Notes: generated by a model from the letters alone, not told the origin. A stretch of 64,000 nucleotides of DNA from Propionibacteriaceae bacterium (GCA_009780915.1 WQZD01000009.1:22732-86731); one strand, 5' to 3'; positions 8,823 to 19,368 are shown, counted from the first letter of the stretch. Numbers and translations are program-made.

Positions 8823-9575
8823 CTAGGGGGTCTCGGTCTCGGCGATCCAGTACGTCTGGACGTGCTGGGCCTGTCGGGGGATGGCGAAGTCGTGGCGGGC
8901 GAACTCTCGGACCGTCTTCGCCAGACGGCGCTCGCCAGCGGCCCAGAGGAAACACGCCGTCGGGTCGATGCCCGTGGTCGCGTCGCGCAGGTCGTGCGGC
9001 GTGACCTCGTCGACCCAGGCGATGCGGACGCCTGGCCGGGTCGGCAGGGTGATCAGGTCCCGATCCGGGTGAGCGTCCTGGAGGATCACCGTCATGGCCA
9101 TGGCGGGCTCACACCCCTCGATCAGCGACGCCACAGCGGGCACGGCGGAGGTGTCCGCGATCAGGACGGCGTGGGGGACGTCCGGGACGGTCAGGGCGTA
9201 CGGGGCCTCGCTGACGCTCACCCTCGTGCCGGGGACGGCCCGGGCGGCCCATGCGCTCCCCGGGCCCTCGGGGGCGTGCAGGACCACGTCGAGACAGAAT
9301 CCGTCGGAGCTGACGCTGTGGAGGGAGTAGGCCCGCTGGACGACGCGGTCGTCGTCCAGGCCGGGGACGTTCAGCAGGAGGTACGCCCCCGGGGCGGGGT
9401 GGAAACTCTCGAAGAGCCCGCAGGCGTCGACAGTCACACGGCGGTACCACGGCGTCAGGTCGCACACATCGACGACCTCGACCTCATGGTCTTTGACCCG
9501 TGCGCGAGGGGCCTGTGCGGAGGTCTCGGCATGATCGACGCTGGGATGAGAGGAGGGTTCGCTGGAGACAGTCAT
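8823..9575 (-). CDS. Siderophore-interacting protein (FAD-binding ferric-siderophore reductase family)
   Basis: 250-aa cytoplasmic flavoprotein of the SIP family, expected to release iron from imported ferric siderophores using NAD(P)H. Visible: RAYSLHS flavin-binding strand (family RxYT/S), LIADTSAVPAVASLI matching the nucleotide-binding segment, and the C-terminal AAGERRLAKTVREFAR region ending in YWIAE. An N-terminal tail of about 30 residues is Ser/Ala-rich and probably disordered. Divergent from radA. No siderophore transporter is next to it. Confidence 0.82.
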   Translation of the reverse strand: MTVSSEPSSHPSVDHAETSAQAPRARVKDHEVEVVDVCDLTPWYRRVTVDACGLFESFHPAPGAYLLLNVPGLDDDRVVQRAYSLHSVSSDGFCLDVVLHAPEGPGSAWAARAVPGTRVSVSEAPYALTVPDVPHAVLIADTSAVPAVASLIEGCEPAMAMTVILQDAHPDRDLITLPTRPGVRIAWVDEVTPHDLRDATTGIDPTACFLWAAGERRLAKTVREFARHDFAIPRQAQHVQTYWIAETETP

Positions 9576-9665
9576 GCCCCCATGTTCTCATGCCGACGGG
9601 TCAGGAGACACCGGTCGAACCACGGCCGAGCGAAAATGTCGGAGGGGCCTGTTACTGTGTCTGGC

Positions 9666-11066
9666 ATGACGAAGACAGCCATCAAAGCGACGAAATCCTC
9701 GTACCGGTGCTCCGAGTGCGGGTGGACATCCGTGCGCTGGGTCGGTCGATGCGGCCAGTGCCAGCAGTGGGGATCGATCGAGGATGTGGCCGGTGTCCAG
9801 CAACCGAGCGTGGGCAGTGTCATCCCGCTGACGCGGGCCGTCCCCATCACCGAGGTCGACCCCTCCCTGACCACGCGATGCTCCAGCGGGGTCGGGGAGC
9901 TCGACCGGGTCTTGGGAGGAGGGCTCGTGCCCGGGGCGGTGGTGCTCTTGGCCGGTGAGCCCGGGGTGGGCAAATCCACTCTCCTGCTGGAGGTGGCCGC
10001 CCGGTGGGCCGCGACCCAGGGCACGACTCTGTACGTGTCCGGGGAAGAGTCCGCGGGACAGGTGAGGATGCGTGCCCTGCGCACGGGCGCCGACTCCGAG
10101 AACCTCTATCTGGCGGCGGAGACCGACCTGTCGGTCGTCTTGGGGCACATCGACCAGGTGGAGCCCACGCTGGTGGTGGTCGACTCCGTCCAGACGATCG
10201 CGTCCCCGTCCGTGGAGGGAACCCCCGGCGGCGTGGCCCAGGTCAAAGAGGTGGCCAGTTCCTTGATCCGCGTGGCCAAGCAACAGGGAATCCCCGTCAT
10301 CCTCGTGGGCCATGTCACCAAAGACGGCGCCATCGCCGGGCCCCGGACGCTGGAACACCTCGTCGATGTCGTCGTCAGCTTCGAAGGTGATCGCCATTCC
10401 GGGTTCCGCATGGTCAGGGCGACGAAGAACCGCTTCGGCCCCGCTGATGAGATCGGGTGTTTCGAGTTGAACGACAAGGGGATCGAGGAGGTGCCCGACC
10501 CGTCGGGGGTCTTCACCAGTTCCCATGCCGAGTCGGTGTCGGGGACGGCGGTGACGGTCTGCTTGGAGGGACGCCGCCCCTTGGTGACAGAGGTCCAGGC
10601 GTTGGTGGTGCCCACGAGCCTGCAGACGCCTCGGCGGGTGAGCAACGGTGTGGATTTCGCCCGACTGGCCATGGTCTTGGCCGTCCTGCAGCGGCGTGCG
10701 GCGGTGAAGTGCCACCTGCTCGACGTGTACGCGTCCACGGTGGGTGGCGCCCGGATCACGGATCCCGGCGCCGACCTGGCCCTCGCGTGCGCTCTGGCGT
10801 CGGCCATCCAGGATCGGCCCCTGCCGGAGCACACCATCGCCATCGGTGAGATTGGGTTGGCCGGCGAGATCCGCCGCGTCCCCGATGTGGACAGACGCTT
10901 GGCGGAGGCTGCCCGGTTGGGCGTGACCACGGCCGTCATCCCCCAAGGGCTGGATCTGGGTCGCTCCGCCCGGTTCTCCGCCCACCTGTCCATCATCGAG
11001 GCGCCGAGCGTGGCCTATGCGCTCAGCGTGCTCGACCTGCGAAAGAAGAAAGGAGGGGATTCATGA
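9666..11066 (+). CDS. radA: DNA repair protein RadA (branch-migration ATPase)
   Basis: 466 aa. RadA/Sms processes recombination intermediates. Domains: N-terminal zinc finger (CSECG...CGQCQQWG, residues 13-35), RecA-like ATPase with Walker A GEPGVGKST (around residue 100), RadA motif KNRFG (around residue 255), and a C-terminal Lon-protease-like domain (EIGLAGEIRRV). The reading frame is open for 1.7 kb upstream, but the ATG at 9666 gives the canonical N-terminus; the upstream extension is antisense to two real genes. Confidence 0.97.
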   Translation: MTKTAIKATKSSYRCSECGWTSVRWVGRCGQCQQWGSIEDVAGVQQPSVGSVIPLTRAVPITEVDPSLTTRCSSGVGELDRVLGGGLVPGAVVLLAGEPGVGKSTLLLEVAARWAATQGTTLYVSGEESAGQVRMRALRTGADSENLYLAAETDLSVVLGHIDQVEPTLVVVDSVQTIASPSVEGTPGGVAQVKEVASSLIRVAKQQGIPVILVGHVTKDGAIAGPRTLEHLVDVVVSFEGDRHSGFRMVRATKNRFGPADEIGCFELNDKGIEEVPDPSGVFTSSHAESVSGTAVTVCLEGRRPLVTEVQALVVPTSLQTPRRVSNGVDFARLAMVLAVLQRRAAVKCHLLDVYASTVGGARITDPGADLALACALASAIQDRPLPEHTIAIGEIGLAGEIRRVPDVDRRLAEAARLGVTTAVIPQGLDLGRSARFSAHLSIIEAPSVAYALSVLDLRKKKGGDS

Positions 11067-11098
11067 CTCGATGAACAACTGAACACTGCTCGACGAGG

Positions 11099-11734
11099 CT
11101 AGATGCGCACGAGTCCTGATGTGGTGCGGAAGGTGGCCGACACCACGCCGGGGTAGCCGCTGGGCGAGTCGAAGGTGATCGTCACGTGGTCGAAGACGTC
11201 GGGCACGTCACTGCCCAGCCATTCGGCGACGCGCTCACGGGAGCCGGCGATTTGGATCTCGTCCAGGGCGATGGATGCTGGCAGAGCTGACGGTAGGACC
11301 GACGGCTCCGATATCCAGCGGATGAAGAACGGCAGCTGGGGATCTGCGATGAGGCCTTTGACTCCGAGTTGTTGCCACTCCAGGAGACGGCCGTCGGGGA
11401 AGTGACGCACCCCCTGGACGGCGGTGCGATCCAGGCGTGCCTCATACTCGCTGAGGTCGTCCATGGAGATGACCCATCCGAGCCAGCCTCCCCCCATGGA
11501 ACTGCGCGTGCGGACTGCTTGCCCATACGGCACCTTCTCGGCGGCCGGATGGTCCAAGACTTCGACGATCTCGATGTGACGGCTGTCGACCAGAGGAATC
11601 AACCTGATACGTGTGCCGAAACTGGGATGAATTCCCCCGTCCACAGACTTCACCTGTAGCAGGGATTCCAGACGGGCAGCTTCGGCCTCCAGCCCAAGGG
11701 GACCCACCGCATAGATGAGATGATCAAGATGCAT
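11099..11734 (-). CDS. VOC/glyoxalase-like domain protein
   Basis: 211 aa from the ATG at 11734. It begins HLDHLIYAVG, the first beta-alpha module of a glyoxalase-like (Glyoxalase_3-type) domain, and continues with GIHPSFGTRIRLI and SRHIEIVEVLD. The first His and the later Glu match metal ligands of that superfamily. The substrate is unknown; the family includes dioxygenases, lyases and resistance proteins. It converges with radA and is divergent from the proline dehydrogenase. Confidence 0.75.
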   Translation of the reverse strand: MHLDHLIYAVGPLGLEAEAARLESLLQVKSVDGGIHPSFGTRIRLIPLVDSRHIEIVEVLDHPAAEKVPYGQAVRTRSSMGGGWLGWVISMDDLSEYEARLDRTAVQGVRHFPDGRLLEWQQLGVKGLIADPQLPFFIRWISEPSVLPSALPASIALDEIQIAGSRERVAEWLGSDVPDVFDHVTITFDSPSGYPGVVSATFRTTSGLVRI

Positions 11735-11991
11735 ACCCCCTATTCTGCCCGTGTTTCGCCTCAGTCTGGAAATCGAGTCGATATCATACGATTTTGTGAG
11801 ACAGTTCACACCTGACCTTGTTCGGCGCCCGGTGATCGGACGGGGCTGGCACTGGCGCGCCGTGTCCGTCATTCTCGCGCCGCACCTCGTCGTCCTGCGG
11901 GCCAGCCCGAGAAGAGATAGGCTTCACCTAACAGGCGTCCAGGAGGACCGGGGGTCTGCTCGAGACGATCTACGAAAGGCACATACTGACC

Positions 11992-12918
11992 ATGTATCGC
12001 GCATTCTTTCTCACTCTGGCTCGCACCGAAGCCTTCCGGAAGCTGCTCGTCACCGTCCCTGGAACGCGACAGGCGGTCTCCCGCTTCGTCGCCGGCGACT
12101 CCTGGGAGACCGCCCGTGACCAGGTGGCCGACCTCGTCGACAAGGGCCTCAAAGCGTCCGTGGACTTCTTGAGCCGCGATGTCACATCCACGGAGAACGC
12201 CCAGACCATCGTCGAGACCTACACCCACATCCTGGACATGATCCACGAGCAGGGCTGGGCCCATGACGTGGACGTCTCGATCAGACTGATCAGCCTGGGC
12301 CTGCTCCTCCACGACGGCGAGCGTCTCGCGGCGTCCAATGTACGCGTCCTGGCCGACAAGGCCCGTGAGGTCGGCACCCGCATCACCCTCGACATGGAAG
12401 GCCTGGCCACCACCGCGAAGACGCTGCGCGTGGTCCAAGCCCTGCGGGAGCAGTACCCCGAGGTGGGCTTCGTCCTTCAGGCCAATCTGAAGCGCACGGA
12501 GTCCGATTGCCGCGCCTTGGACGCCCCGACGTCCCGCGTCCGCCTCTGCAAGGGCTCCTACACGGCGCCGTCCCAGGTGGCGTTCTCCGACAAGCACGAC
12601 GTCGACCTCAGCTACGTCCGTTGCTTGAAAGTCCTCATGGAGGGCGAAGGGACCCCGCTGGTCGCCACCCACGACCCCGTCATGATCGAGATCGCGCAGG
12701 AACTCGCCGCCCACTCCAACCGCGGCCTGAAGGATTTCGAGTTCCAGATGCTGTATGGGGTACGCCCGGTCGAGCAGGAACGCCTCGTCGACCTGGGGCA
12801 CGTCGTGCGGGTCTATGTGCCTTTCGGAGAGCAGTGGTACGGGTACATCACCCGACGACTGGCTGAATCTCCCGCGAACCTCTTCTCCTTCCTGCGGGCC
12901 CTGGCGGGGCTGCGCTGA
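11992..12918 (+). CDS. Proline dehydrogenase (monofunctional)
   Basis: 308-aa FAD-dependent proline oxidase producing pyrroline-5-carboxylate. Seen: TIVETYTHILDMIHEQG barrel start, ITLDMEGLA, RVRLCKGSYTAP, the ATHDP strand and a C-terminal RVYVPFGEQWYGYITRRLAE segment with the substrate-binding Arg pair. It matches the stand-alone bacterial class. No pyrroline-5-carboxylate dehydrogenase gene lies beside it. The 257-bp upstream region carries its promoter; I did not find a convincing operator. Confidence 0.92.
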   Translation: MYRAFFLTLARTEAFRKLLVTVPGTRQAVSRFVAGDSWETARDQVADLVDKGLKASVDFLSRDVTSTENAQTIVETYTHILDMIHEQGWAHDVDVSIRLISLGLLLHDGERLAASNVRVLADKAREVGTRITLDMEGLATTAKTLRVVQALREQYPEVGFVLQANLKRTESDCRALDAPTSRVRLCKGSYTAPSQVAFSDKHDVDLSYVRCLKVLMEGEGTPLVATHDPVMIEIAQELAAHSNRGLKDFEFQMLYGVRPVEQERLVDLGHVVRVYVPFGEQWYGYITRRLAESPANLFSFLRALAGLR

Positions 12919-12926
12919 CCCCGCCC

Positions 12927-13751
12927 ATGGCGACGGATCCGTACGACAAGGTCGCGGACACCCTCCACGACACCCTCGACGACACCGTCGGCGGCCTGAC
13001 TCGGCGCAGCCGTACCCTCATCGTCTGGGAAGTCGTCATCGTCCTGGGGATCTCCTTCGGCCGTTCGGCGCTCTACTCCATCTTGTCGATCATCGACAAG
13101 CTCACCCAGCCCACCGCGCTGTCCCAGCAGACCACGTCCCTGAACACCTCGGTCACGCCTGACCGCCCCTGGCTGGACCTGGCCTATCAGCTCTACTACT
13201 TCGTCTTGCCCATAGCCGAGACTCTGCTCGTGTTGTACCTGCTCACCCTCGCGTACGGCCACGCCCGCCGCCTGATCGGCTTCGACCTGCGCCGCCCGCT
13301 GTCCGACCTGGCCAAGGGTGTGGGCATCTGCGCCGCGGTGGGCATCCCCGGCATCGGGTTCTACCTGCTGGCCCGCGAGATGGGGATCAACACGACTGTG
13401 GCCCCCGCCAACCTGACGAGCGTGTGGTGGACGATTCCCGTGCTCCTCGGCTCGGCGGCGATGTCGGGCATCAGCGAAGAGGTCGTCATGCTCGGCTACC
13501 TACTGGCACGCCTGCGCGCCCTGGGGCTGAACCCCGCCTGGGCCATCGTGATCTCCAGCGTCATCCGCGGCAGCTATCACCTCTATCAGGGCTTCGGCGG
13601 GTTCCTCGGCAATCTCGTCATGGGCGTGGTCTTCGCCCTGCTCTACCTGCGGTGGAAGCGCGTGATGCCACTCGTGATCGCTCACACGTTGATCGACGCC
13701 TTCGCGTTCGTCGGGTATTCCCTCCTCGCGCCGCACATCCCCTGGCTGTGA
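12927..13751 (+). CDS. CPBP-family intramembrane metalloprotease
   Basis: 274-aa polytopic membrane protein of the CAAX protease/bacteriocin-processing family (Abi family). After a soluble N-terminus of about 35 residues there are six to eight hydrophobic spans. Catalytic motifs: GISEEVVMLGYL (paired Glu), SVIRGSYHLYQG (His) and LVIAHTLIDAF (His/Asp). It starts 9 nt after the proline dehydrogenase stop and may be cotranscribed. The physiological substrate is unknown. Convergent with metG. Confidence 0.87.
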   Translation: MATDPYDKVADTLHDTLDDTVGGLTRRSRTLIVWEVVIVLGISFGRSALYSILSIIDKLTQPTALSQQTTSLNTSVTPDRPWLDLAYQLYYFVLPIAETLLVLYLLTLAYGHARRLIGFDLRRPLSDLAKGVGICAAVGIPGIGFYLLAREMGINTTVAPANLTSVWWTIPVLLGSAAMSGISEEVVMLGYLLARLRALGLNPAWAIVISSVIRGSYHLYQGFGGFLGNLVMGVVFALLYLRWKRVMPLVIAHTLIDAFAFVGYSLLAPHIPWL

Positions 13752-13758
13752 GGCGTCC

Positions 13759-15540
13759 TCAGCTCAGGGTGGCCCACTCGGGGCCCGTCTGGCCCAGGGA
13801 GTCGTCGAGCTTGGTGAACAAGGGCTCAGGCTTGGCCAGAGGACGCCCGACCTCGATCGGGGAGAACTGCCACGTCCCGATCTGCGCGGTGTAGTCCCCG
13901 GTCAGGATGGGATAATCCTCGTTGCCCTCTTCGCTGACCGTCTCCATGACGGGCTGAGCGGCCCAGACCCCCGTGCCACCCAGGGCCTCGAAGACCTTCT
14001 GGCTCGCATGGGGAAGGAAGGGCGTGAGCATGGTGTTCGCGTCCGCGACCACTTGGAGGACGGTGTGCAGGACGGTGTCGCGACGGGCGGGGTCGTCCTT
14101 CATCTTCCACGGCTCGCAGTCGGACAGGTACTTGTTGGCCGCCGACACCACGCGCATGGCCTCGGAGATGGCGAGCTTGAACTTCGCCTTGTCCAAGAGG
14201 GAGCCCACGGTGGTGAAGGCTTCGCGCGAGGTCGCCAGCACAGCGGCGTCGATCTCATGCAAGGTGCCCGGAGTGGGGATGCAGCCATTGTTCTTGAAGG
14301 CCATGGACACCGAGCGATTGACCAGGTTGCCCCACTCGTTGGCCAGTTCGGAGTTGGTGCGCCGCACGAACTCGTCCCAGGTGAAGTCGGTGTCCTGGTT
14401 CTCGGGCCCGGCCACGGAGATGAAGTACCGCAGGGCGTCAGGCCCGAAGTCGCGCAGGAAGTCGCGCACGTAGATCACCTTCGAGCGGGACGTGGAGAAC
14501 TTCGACCCGCTCATGGTCAGGAACTCCGAGGAGACGATCTCGGTGGGCAGGTCGAGGACGCCCATCCCGCTGGGGATCCCGCCCTTGTCGCCCTGTCCGT
14601 TGGCCCCGAGGAGGATCCCCGGCCAGATGACGGAGTGGAAGGTGATGTTGTCCTTGCCCATGAAGTAGTAGGACCGGGCGTCCGGGTTCTGCCACCATTG
14701 CCGCCACGCGTCGGGCTCCCCACGCCGCCGGGCCCATTCGACCGACGCCGAGAGGTAGCCGATCACGGCGTCGAACCAGACGTAGATGGACTTCATGTGG
14801 TTCTCGCGCCACCCGTCGAGCGGGATCGGGATCCCCCAGTCGAGGTCGCGGGTGATGGGCCGGGGCTTGAGGTCCTTCAACAGTTGCAGGGAGAAGTTCA
14901 TGACATTGGGCCGCCAGTCCTGGCGGGTCCCCAGCCAGGAACCCAACGACTCGGCCAGCGACGGCAGGTCGAGGAAGAAGTGCTCGGTCTCGATGAACTT
15001 CGGGACCTCACCATCCAGCCGCGAATGGGAGTTGATCAGGTCGATCGGGTCGAGTTGGTTGCCGCAGGCGTCGCACTGGTCCCCGCGGGCCTGGTCGTAG
15101 CCGCAGATCGGGCAGGTGCCCTCGATATAGCGGTCGGCCAAGGTGCGCCCCGTGCTCGGCGAGATGGCCCCCAGCTGGGTCTTGGGCACGACGTACCCAT
15201 TGGCGTGCAAGGAGCGGAACAGCTCCTGGACGACCGCCGTGTGGTTCCGGGTCGTGGTCCGGGTGTACAGGTCGTACGCCAACCCCAGCCCCTGCAGGTC
15301 CTCGGCGATGACGCGGTGGTACTTGTCGGCCGTCTGCTGGGGGGTCAGCCCCTCCTTGTCGGCTTGGACCTGGATCGCAGTGCCGTGCTCGTCCGTGCCG
15401 GACACCATGAGCACGTCGTTGCCCGCCATACGTTGGTACCGGGAGAAGACGTCCGACGGCACCCCGAACCCGGACACATGGCCGATATGGCGAGGACCGT
15501 TGGCGTACGGCCACGCGACAGCCGCGAGAATTTTCGACAT
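13759..15540 (-). CDS. metG: Methionyl-tRNA synthetase
   Basis: 593-aa class I aminoacyl-tRNA synthetase. HIGH box as [10 protein letters not shown] (around residue 16), a single zinc knuckle CPICG...CDACG (residues about 143-162), [10 protein letters not shown], and the KMSKS equivalent SKFSTSRSK, as is usual for this actinobacterial type. A C-terminal tRNA-binding EMAP domain is absent, so it is probably monomeric. Transcribed alone on the minus strand, about 60 nt before the GH2 gene's end. Confidence 0.97.
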   Translation of the reverse strand: MSKILAAVAWPYANGPRHIGHVSGFGVPSDVFSRYQRMAGNDVLMVSGTDEHGTAIQVQADKEGLTPQQTADKYHRVIAEDLQGLGLAYDLYTRTTTRNHTAVVQELFRSLHANGYVVPKTQLGAISPSTGRTLADRYIEGTCPICGYDQARGDQCDACGNQLDPIDLINSHSRLDGEVPKFIETEHFFLDLPSLAESLGSWLGTRQDWRPNVMNFSLQLLKDLKPRPITRDLDWGIPIPLDGWRENHMKSIYVWFDAVIGYLSASVEWARRRGEPDAWRQWWQNPDARSYYFMGKDNITFHSVIWPGILLGANGQGDKGGIPSGMGVLDLPTEIVSSEFLTMSGSKFSTSRSKVIYVRDFLRDFGPDALRYFISVAGPENQDTDFTWDEFVRRTNSELANEWGNLVNRSVSMAFKNNGCIPTPGTLHEIDAAVLATSREAFTTVGSLLDKAKFKLAISEAMRVVSAANKYLSDCEPWKMKDDPARRDTVLHTVLQVVADANTMLTPFLPHASQKVFEALGGTGVWAAQPVMETVSEEGNEDYPILTGDYTAQIGTWQFSPIEVGRPLAKPEPLFTKLDDSLGQTGPEWATLS

Positions 15541-15602
15541 GAGCGTAAGTCTACTGGGTCGTCACAGTCGAATCAGCGACCCTCATGGGCCTTGTCGCCC
15601 GG

Positions 15603-17378
15603 TCACATGGACTCGTACCAGGCCCGCATGGCGTCGAAGGCGAGTTTGCGATGGGTCTTGTCGGCGGAGAGCAGTCCCTTGCGGTTGTAGTACCCCTGGA
15701 GGTGGTGGGTGCGCCTCGGGCAGCGGAAGTCGTACAGGATCCACGGCGACACGCCCTGGATGTACGTGATGTCCCTCAACACCTCGATCTGGCGGGCGTA
15801 GATCGACAGTTGGTGGTCCTCGGTGAACATCTCGTCCGCGTCGCCGCGCAACCCCGCTACCGCGTCGGCGCCGAACTCGCAGATGATCACGGGCTTGTCC
15901 AGATGGGAGTTGGAGAACAACAGAGGAAGTTTCGAGAAGTCCGGCTCGTACCACCCGTAGTACTCGTTGACGCCGATGATGTCGAGGTGCGCGGCCAGCC
16001 TGTCCGCGATGGCCGGAACCGTGGGGTCGACCAGACACGCGGCGGAGACCGGACGGGTCGAGTCGAGGACCCGGCAGGTGTCCACCAGACGCGACATGAA
16101 GCTCAGCCGCGCGTCGGAATCGGCGTTCTCGTTGCCCACCGACCAGATGATGACCGACGCCCGGTTGCGGTCGCGCAGGATCAGTTCTCGCAGTTGGTTC
16201 TCGGCGTCGGCGAAGACGCTCTCGTCGTCGAAGAGGATCGCCCAGTACACGGGCACCTCCTCCCACAGCAGGATGCCCACCTCGTCGGCCACCCGCGCGG
16301 CGAGGCCATTGTGGGGATAGTGCGCCAGACGCATATACACGCACCCCATCTGCTTGGCGATCGAGAAATTCTCCCGGATCTCCGCCTCCGACAGAGTACG
16401 TCCATGCGCGACCGACTCCTCGTGCTGGCTCACGCCGGCGAGGAAGACGGGCGCGCCGTTGAGGAGGATCGTGGACCCCTCCACGCGGATCTCACGGAAA
16501 CCGATCCTGTCATGCCACTCGTCCTCCCCGTATCGGATCCAGACGTCGTAGAGGCGGGGATTCTCAGGGCTCCACAACGACGGCGACGCGTCGACCTCGA
16601 CCGTGCCCACGCCGCCGACCACGTCGAAGGCCTGCTCGCATCCGAGGTCGGGGATCGACAGGTGGGCGGACCCGTCCAGGTCCATGCCGTCGACCTCCAC
16701 AGTCACGGCGATGGTGGAGAACGTGCGATCAGGAACCAGCGCCACGCTCGCCGTCCGGATGAAACAGCTCGGAACCCTCATCAGCGACACGCTGCGGTGC
16801 AAGCCGCCGTAGTTGAACCAGTCCGTGTTGTCCGTGGGCACCCGATCGGGGCGCCGAGAGTTGTTCACCACGACGAGCAGCCTGTTCTTCTCGCACAGTC
16901 TGCCCGTCACCTCGATCTGGAAGGGTGTCGACGCGCCCTGGTGCCATCCGAGGTACTCCCCGTTGAGGAACACGTACGCGGCGTAGGAGGCTGCGCCGAA
17001 GAGCAGGAACACACGCTCGCCGGGCGCCCCCGGCGCGACATCCACGTCCCGGACATAGACGGCCGACCCCTCGTACCAATACCACTGCGGATCCTGCAGG
17101 TTCCAGCAGGACGGCACCGGGATGGTCCCCCACTCATCGAAGCTGAAATCGACGGGATACGCCCGCCCGTCCTCGTCGCAGTAGTTCTCCTCGAACCAGC
17201 GCGCCCGCAGGCAGGCGTCGTACGGGTCGATGGCGAAGCGCCAGTCCCCGTCGAGGGACTCGCATACCCGTGCCCCCGGATCGATGAACGATGTGGCGTC
17301 GACGCACGGCTCGGCGTACGGGGCGAGATAATCCACACGGTGGATGTTGGCGGAGAAATTGGCAGGTTCGGCGTTCAT
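15603..17378 (-). CDS. Glycoside hydrolase family 2 beta-glycosidase (beta-galactosidase/glucuronidase-like)
   Basis: 591 aa from the ATG at 17378 (GAGGA seven bases upstream); an in-frame GTG at 17384 has no room for a ribosome site. Three-domain GH2 architecture: sugar-binding jelly roll (DGDWRFAIDPYD, PVPSCWNLQDPQWYWYEG), an Ig-like domain, then a TIM barrel with the acid/base motif SVGNEN and nucleophile region IICEFGADAVAG. Short length and HHLQGYYNRKG near the C-terminus resemble beta-glucuronidases. No signal peptide is seen, so it is cytoplasmic. Substrate undetermined. Confidence 0.9.
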   Translation of the reverse strand: MNAEPANFSANIHRVDYLAPYAEPCVDATSFIDPGARVCESLDGDWRFAIDPYDACLRARWFEENYCDEDGRAYPVDFSFDEWGTIPVPSCWNLQDPQWYWYEGSAVYVRDVDVAPGAPGERVFLLFGAASYAAYVFLNGEYLGWHQGASTPFQIEVTGRLCEKNRLLVVVNNSRRPDRVPTDNTDWFNYGGLHRSVSLMRVPSCFIRTASVALVPDRTFSTIAVTVEVDGMDLDGSAHLSIPDLGCEQAFDVVGGVGTVEVDASPSLWSPENPRLYDVWIRYGEDEWHDRIGFREIRVEGSTILLNGAPVFLAGVSQHEESVAHGRTLSEAEIRENFSIAKQMGCVYMRLAHYPHNGLAARVADEVGILLWEEVPVYWAILFDDESVFADAENQLRELILRDRNRASVIIWSVGNENADSDARLSFMSRLVDTCRVLDSTRPVSAACLVDPTVPAIADRLAAHLDIIGVNEYYGWYEPDFSKLPLLFSNSHLDKPVIICEFGADAVAGLRGDADEMFTEDHQLSIYARQIEVLRDITYIQGVSPWILYDFRCPRRTHHLQGYYNRKGLLSADKTHRKLAFDAMRAWYESM

Positions 17379-17576
17379 GGGCACATCCTCGAAGCTCAGC
17401 GTCAGGCCTTGACGCCGCGCGGCGCACGGCCCTTCGATGCCATTCTAGGCGAGCCCGTCTCGGGACAGCCGTCCCCTCCCATGTCTTGCCATACTCCCCC
17501 AGCCGCCCCTCCACGGACACATCCCATGAAAAACTTCCACCTGACGCCCGCCATGGACAACTGCTAGATTTTCTCC

Positions 17577-19229
17577 ATGACAAAGAGCGTCTATGTTTTG
17601 GCCCCTGAGGCCTTGGTGGGAAAATCCGCTGTCGCGTTGGGGGCTGTCGCGGCGTTCCGCGACGCCGGCAGACGTGTGGGGGTCTTCCGACCCATCATCC
17701 GCACAGAGGGCCTCGACTCGGCCCTGGAGTCCCTCCTGGAGAGCGCCGACTCAGGCCAGACGTATGAGCAGGGGTACGGCGCCACCTACGCCGAGGTCCG
17801 CGAGGACACCGAGTCGGCGGTCACGACAATCATCGATCGCTACCAAAGCCTGCAGGCGCGCTTCGACGCCGTGGTGATCCTCGGCTCCGACTACTCCGAT
17901 GTGATCTCCGCCACCGAGTACTCTCTCAACGCCGAGATCGCCGCCCATCTGAACACCCCGGCTCTGCTGGTGGTCTCCGCGCGCGGCGCATCGGCCTCCG
18001 ACCTGCTGCACGCCGTCGAGTTCGCCCGACGCCAACTGACACACTCCTGCACCCCGTGCCTAGGAGTCGTCGCCATGGGCCTGGACTCGGCGAGCATCGA
18101 GGAGTACGACCAGGCCCTGGCACAGGTCGACCTTCCCGTGCTGCTCACGGTGCCCGGCCACATCGTGGCCGAGGTGGCCCTCCCCGCCACGTTCGCCCAG
18201 ACCGTGTCGCAGATCCACTGCGACGTGCGCACGCCCCTGGCTTTCCAGTACGAGTTGATGTGCAAGGCCCGAGCCGACAAGCGGACCATCGTGCTGCCCG
18301 AGAGCGAGGACGACCGCATCCTGAGATCGGCCAGCATCCTTCTCCACCGCGACATCGCCAACCTGATCCTCCTCGGAGACGCGGACACCATCCATGCCCG
18401 TGCCGCCGAACTGGGCGTGGACCTCAGCAAGGCCAAGATCCAGAGCATGGACGACCCCGCCCTGACGGCGGACTTCGCCGAGGAGTACGCGCGACTGCGC
18501 GCTCACAAGGGGGTCACCATCGACCAGGCTCGCGAGACCCTGCGCGACGTGTCCTATTTCGGGACGATGATGATCCACCAGGGGCTCGCGGACGGCATGG
18601 TCTCCGGCGCCATCCACACCACCGCCCACACGATCCGTCCATCCTTGGAGTTCATCAAGACCATGCCCGGAATCACCATGGTCTCCGGGTATTTCCTCAT
18701 GTGTCTGGCCGACCGCGTCCTGGTGTTCGCGGACTGCGCCGTCACCCCCAACCCCACGCCGGAGAACCTGGCGGAGATCGCCATCGCCTCGGCCGCGACG
18801 GCAGCCTCCTTCGGGATCGAGCCCCGTGTGGCTCTGCTGTCCTACTCGACCGGCACCTCCGGCACCGGGCCCGACGTGGACATGGTCGCCGAGGCGACCC
18901 GCATCCTGCGCGAGCGCGCTCCGCAGTTGCCCACGGAGGGTCCGATCCAGTTCGACGCGGCCGTGGACGAGGTCGTCGCCAAGACGAAGCTCCCCGGCTC
19001 CACGGTGGCCGGGCACGCGACCGTCTTCATCTTCCCCGACTTGAACACGGGCAACACGACGTACAAAGCTGTCCAGCGGACCGCCAACGCCCTGGCCATC
19101 GGTCCCGTCCTCCAAGGATTGCGCAAGCCGGTCAACGACCTCTCGCGCGGCGCCTTGGTCGACGACATCGTCAACACGGTGGCCATCACGGCCATCCAGG
19201 CGCAGGCCGATCCAGCCGTGCCGTTCTGA
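17577..19229 (+). CDS. pta: Phosphate acetyltransferase, short form
   Basis: Transfers acetyl from CoA to phosphate; with AckA it makes ATP and acetate. 550 aa. Residues about 1-215 are the dethiobiotin-synthetase-like N-domain (YVLAPEALVGKSAVALG). The catalytic PTA domain follows from about 220 (TIVLPESEDDRILRSA) and includes VSGYFLMCL, LSYSTGTSGTGPD and FPDLNTGNTTYK. The DRTGG domain found between these in the ~700-aa enterobacterial enzyme is missing. ackA follows after 139 nt. Confidence 0.94.
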   Translation: MTKSVYVLAPEALVGKSAVALGAVAAFRDAGRRVGVFRPIIRTEGLDSALESLLESADSGQTYEQGYGATYAEVREDTESAVTTIIDRYQSLQARFDAVVILGSDYSDVISATEYSLNAEIAAHLNTPALLVVSARGASASDLLHAVEFARRQLTHSCTPCLGVVAMGLDSASIEEYDQALAQVDLPVLLTVPGHIVAEVALPATFAQTVSQIHCDVRTPLAFQYELMCKARADKRTIVLPESEDDRILRSASILLHRDIANLILLGDADTIHARAAELGVDLSKAKIQSMDDPALTADFAEEYARLRAHKGVTIDQARETLRDVSYFGTMMIHQGLADGMVSGAIHTTAHTIRPSLEFIKTMPGITMVSGYFLMCLADRVLVFADCAVTPNPTPENLAEIAIASAATAASFGIEPRVALLSYSTGTSGTGPDVDMVAEATRILRERAPQLPTEGPIQFDAAVDEVVAKTKLPGSTVAGHATVFIFPDLNTGNTTYKAVQRTANALAIGPVLQGLRKPVNDLSRGALVDDIVNTVAITAIQAQADPAVPF

Positions 19230-19368
19230 TCCGACGGCGCGGGGACGACGCGACGAGCGACACCAAGGAAAGCACCATCGCGTCGCGTCACTCCTCATGA
19301 GCAAAGCACACTAGAATCAACCACAAACCACGGGCCCCGGGCCCGTACGACCTGGAAGGAGACAGAAG

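Noticed and set aside
7986..9665. N-terminal extension of radA (open frame of 560 codons)
   Set aside because: Antisense to the YdcF-like and siderophore-interacting genes; RadA has its normal start at 9666.
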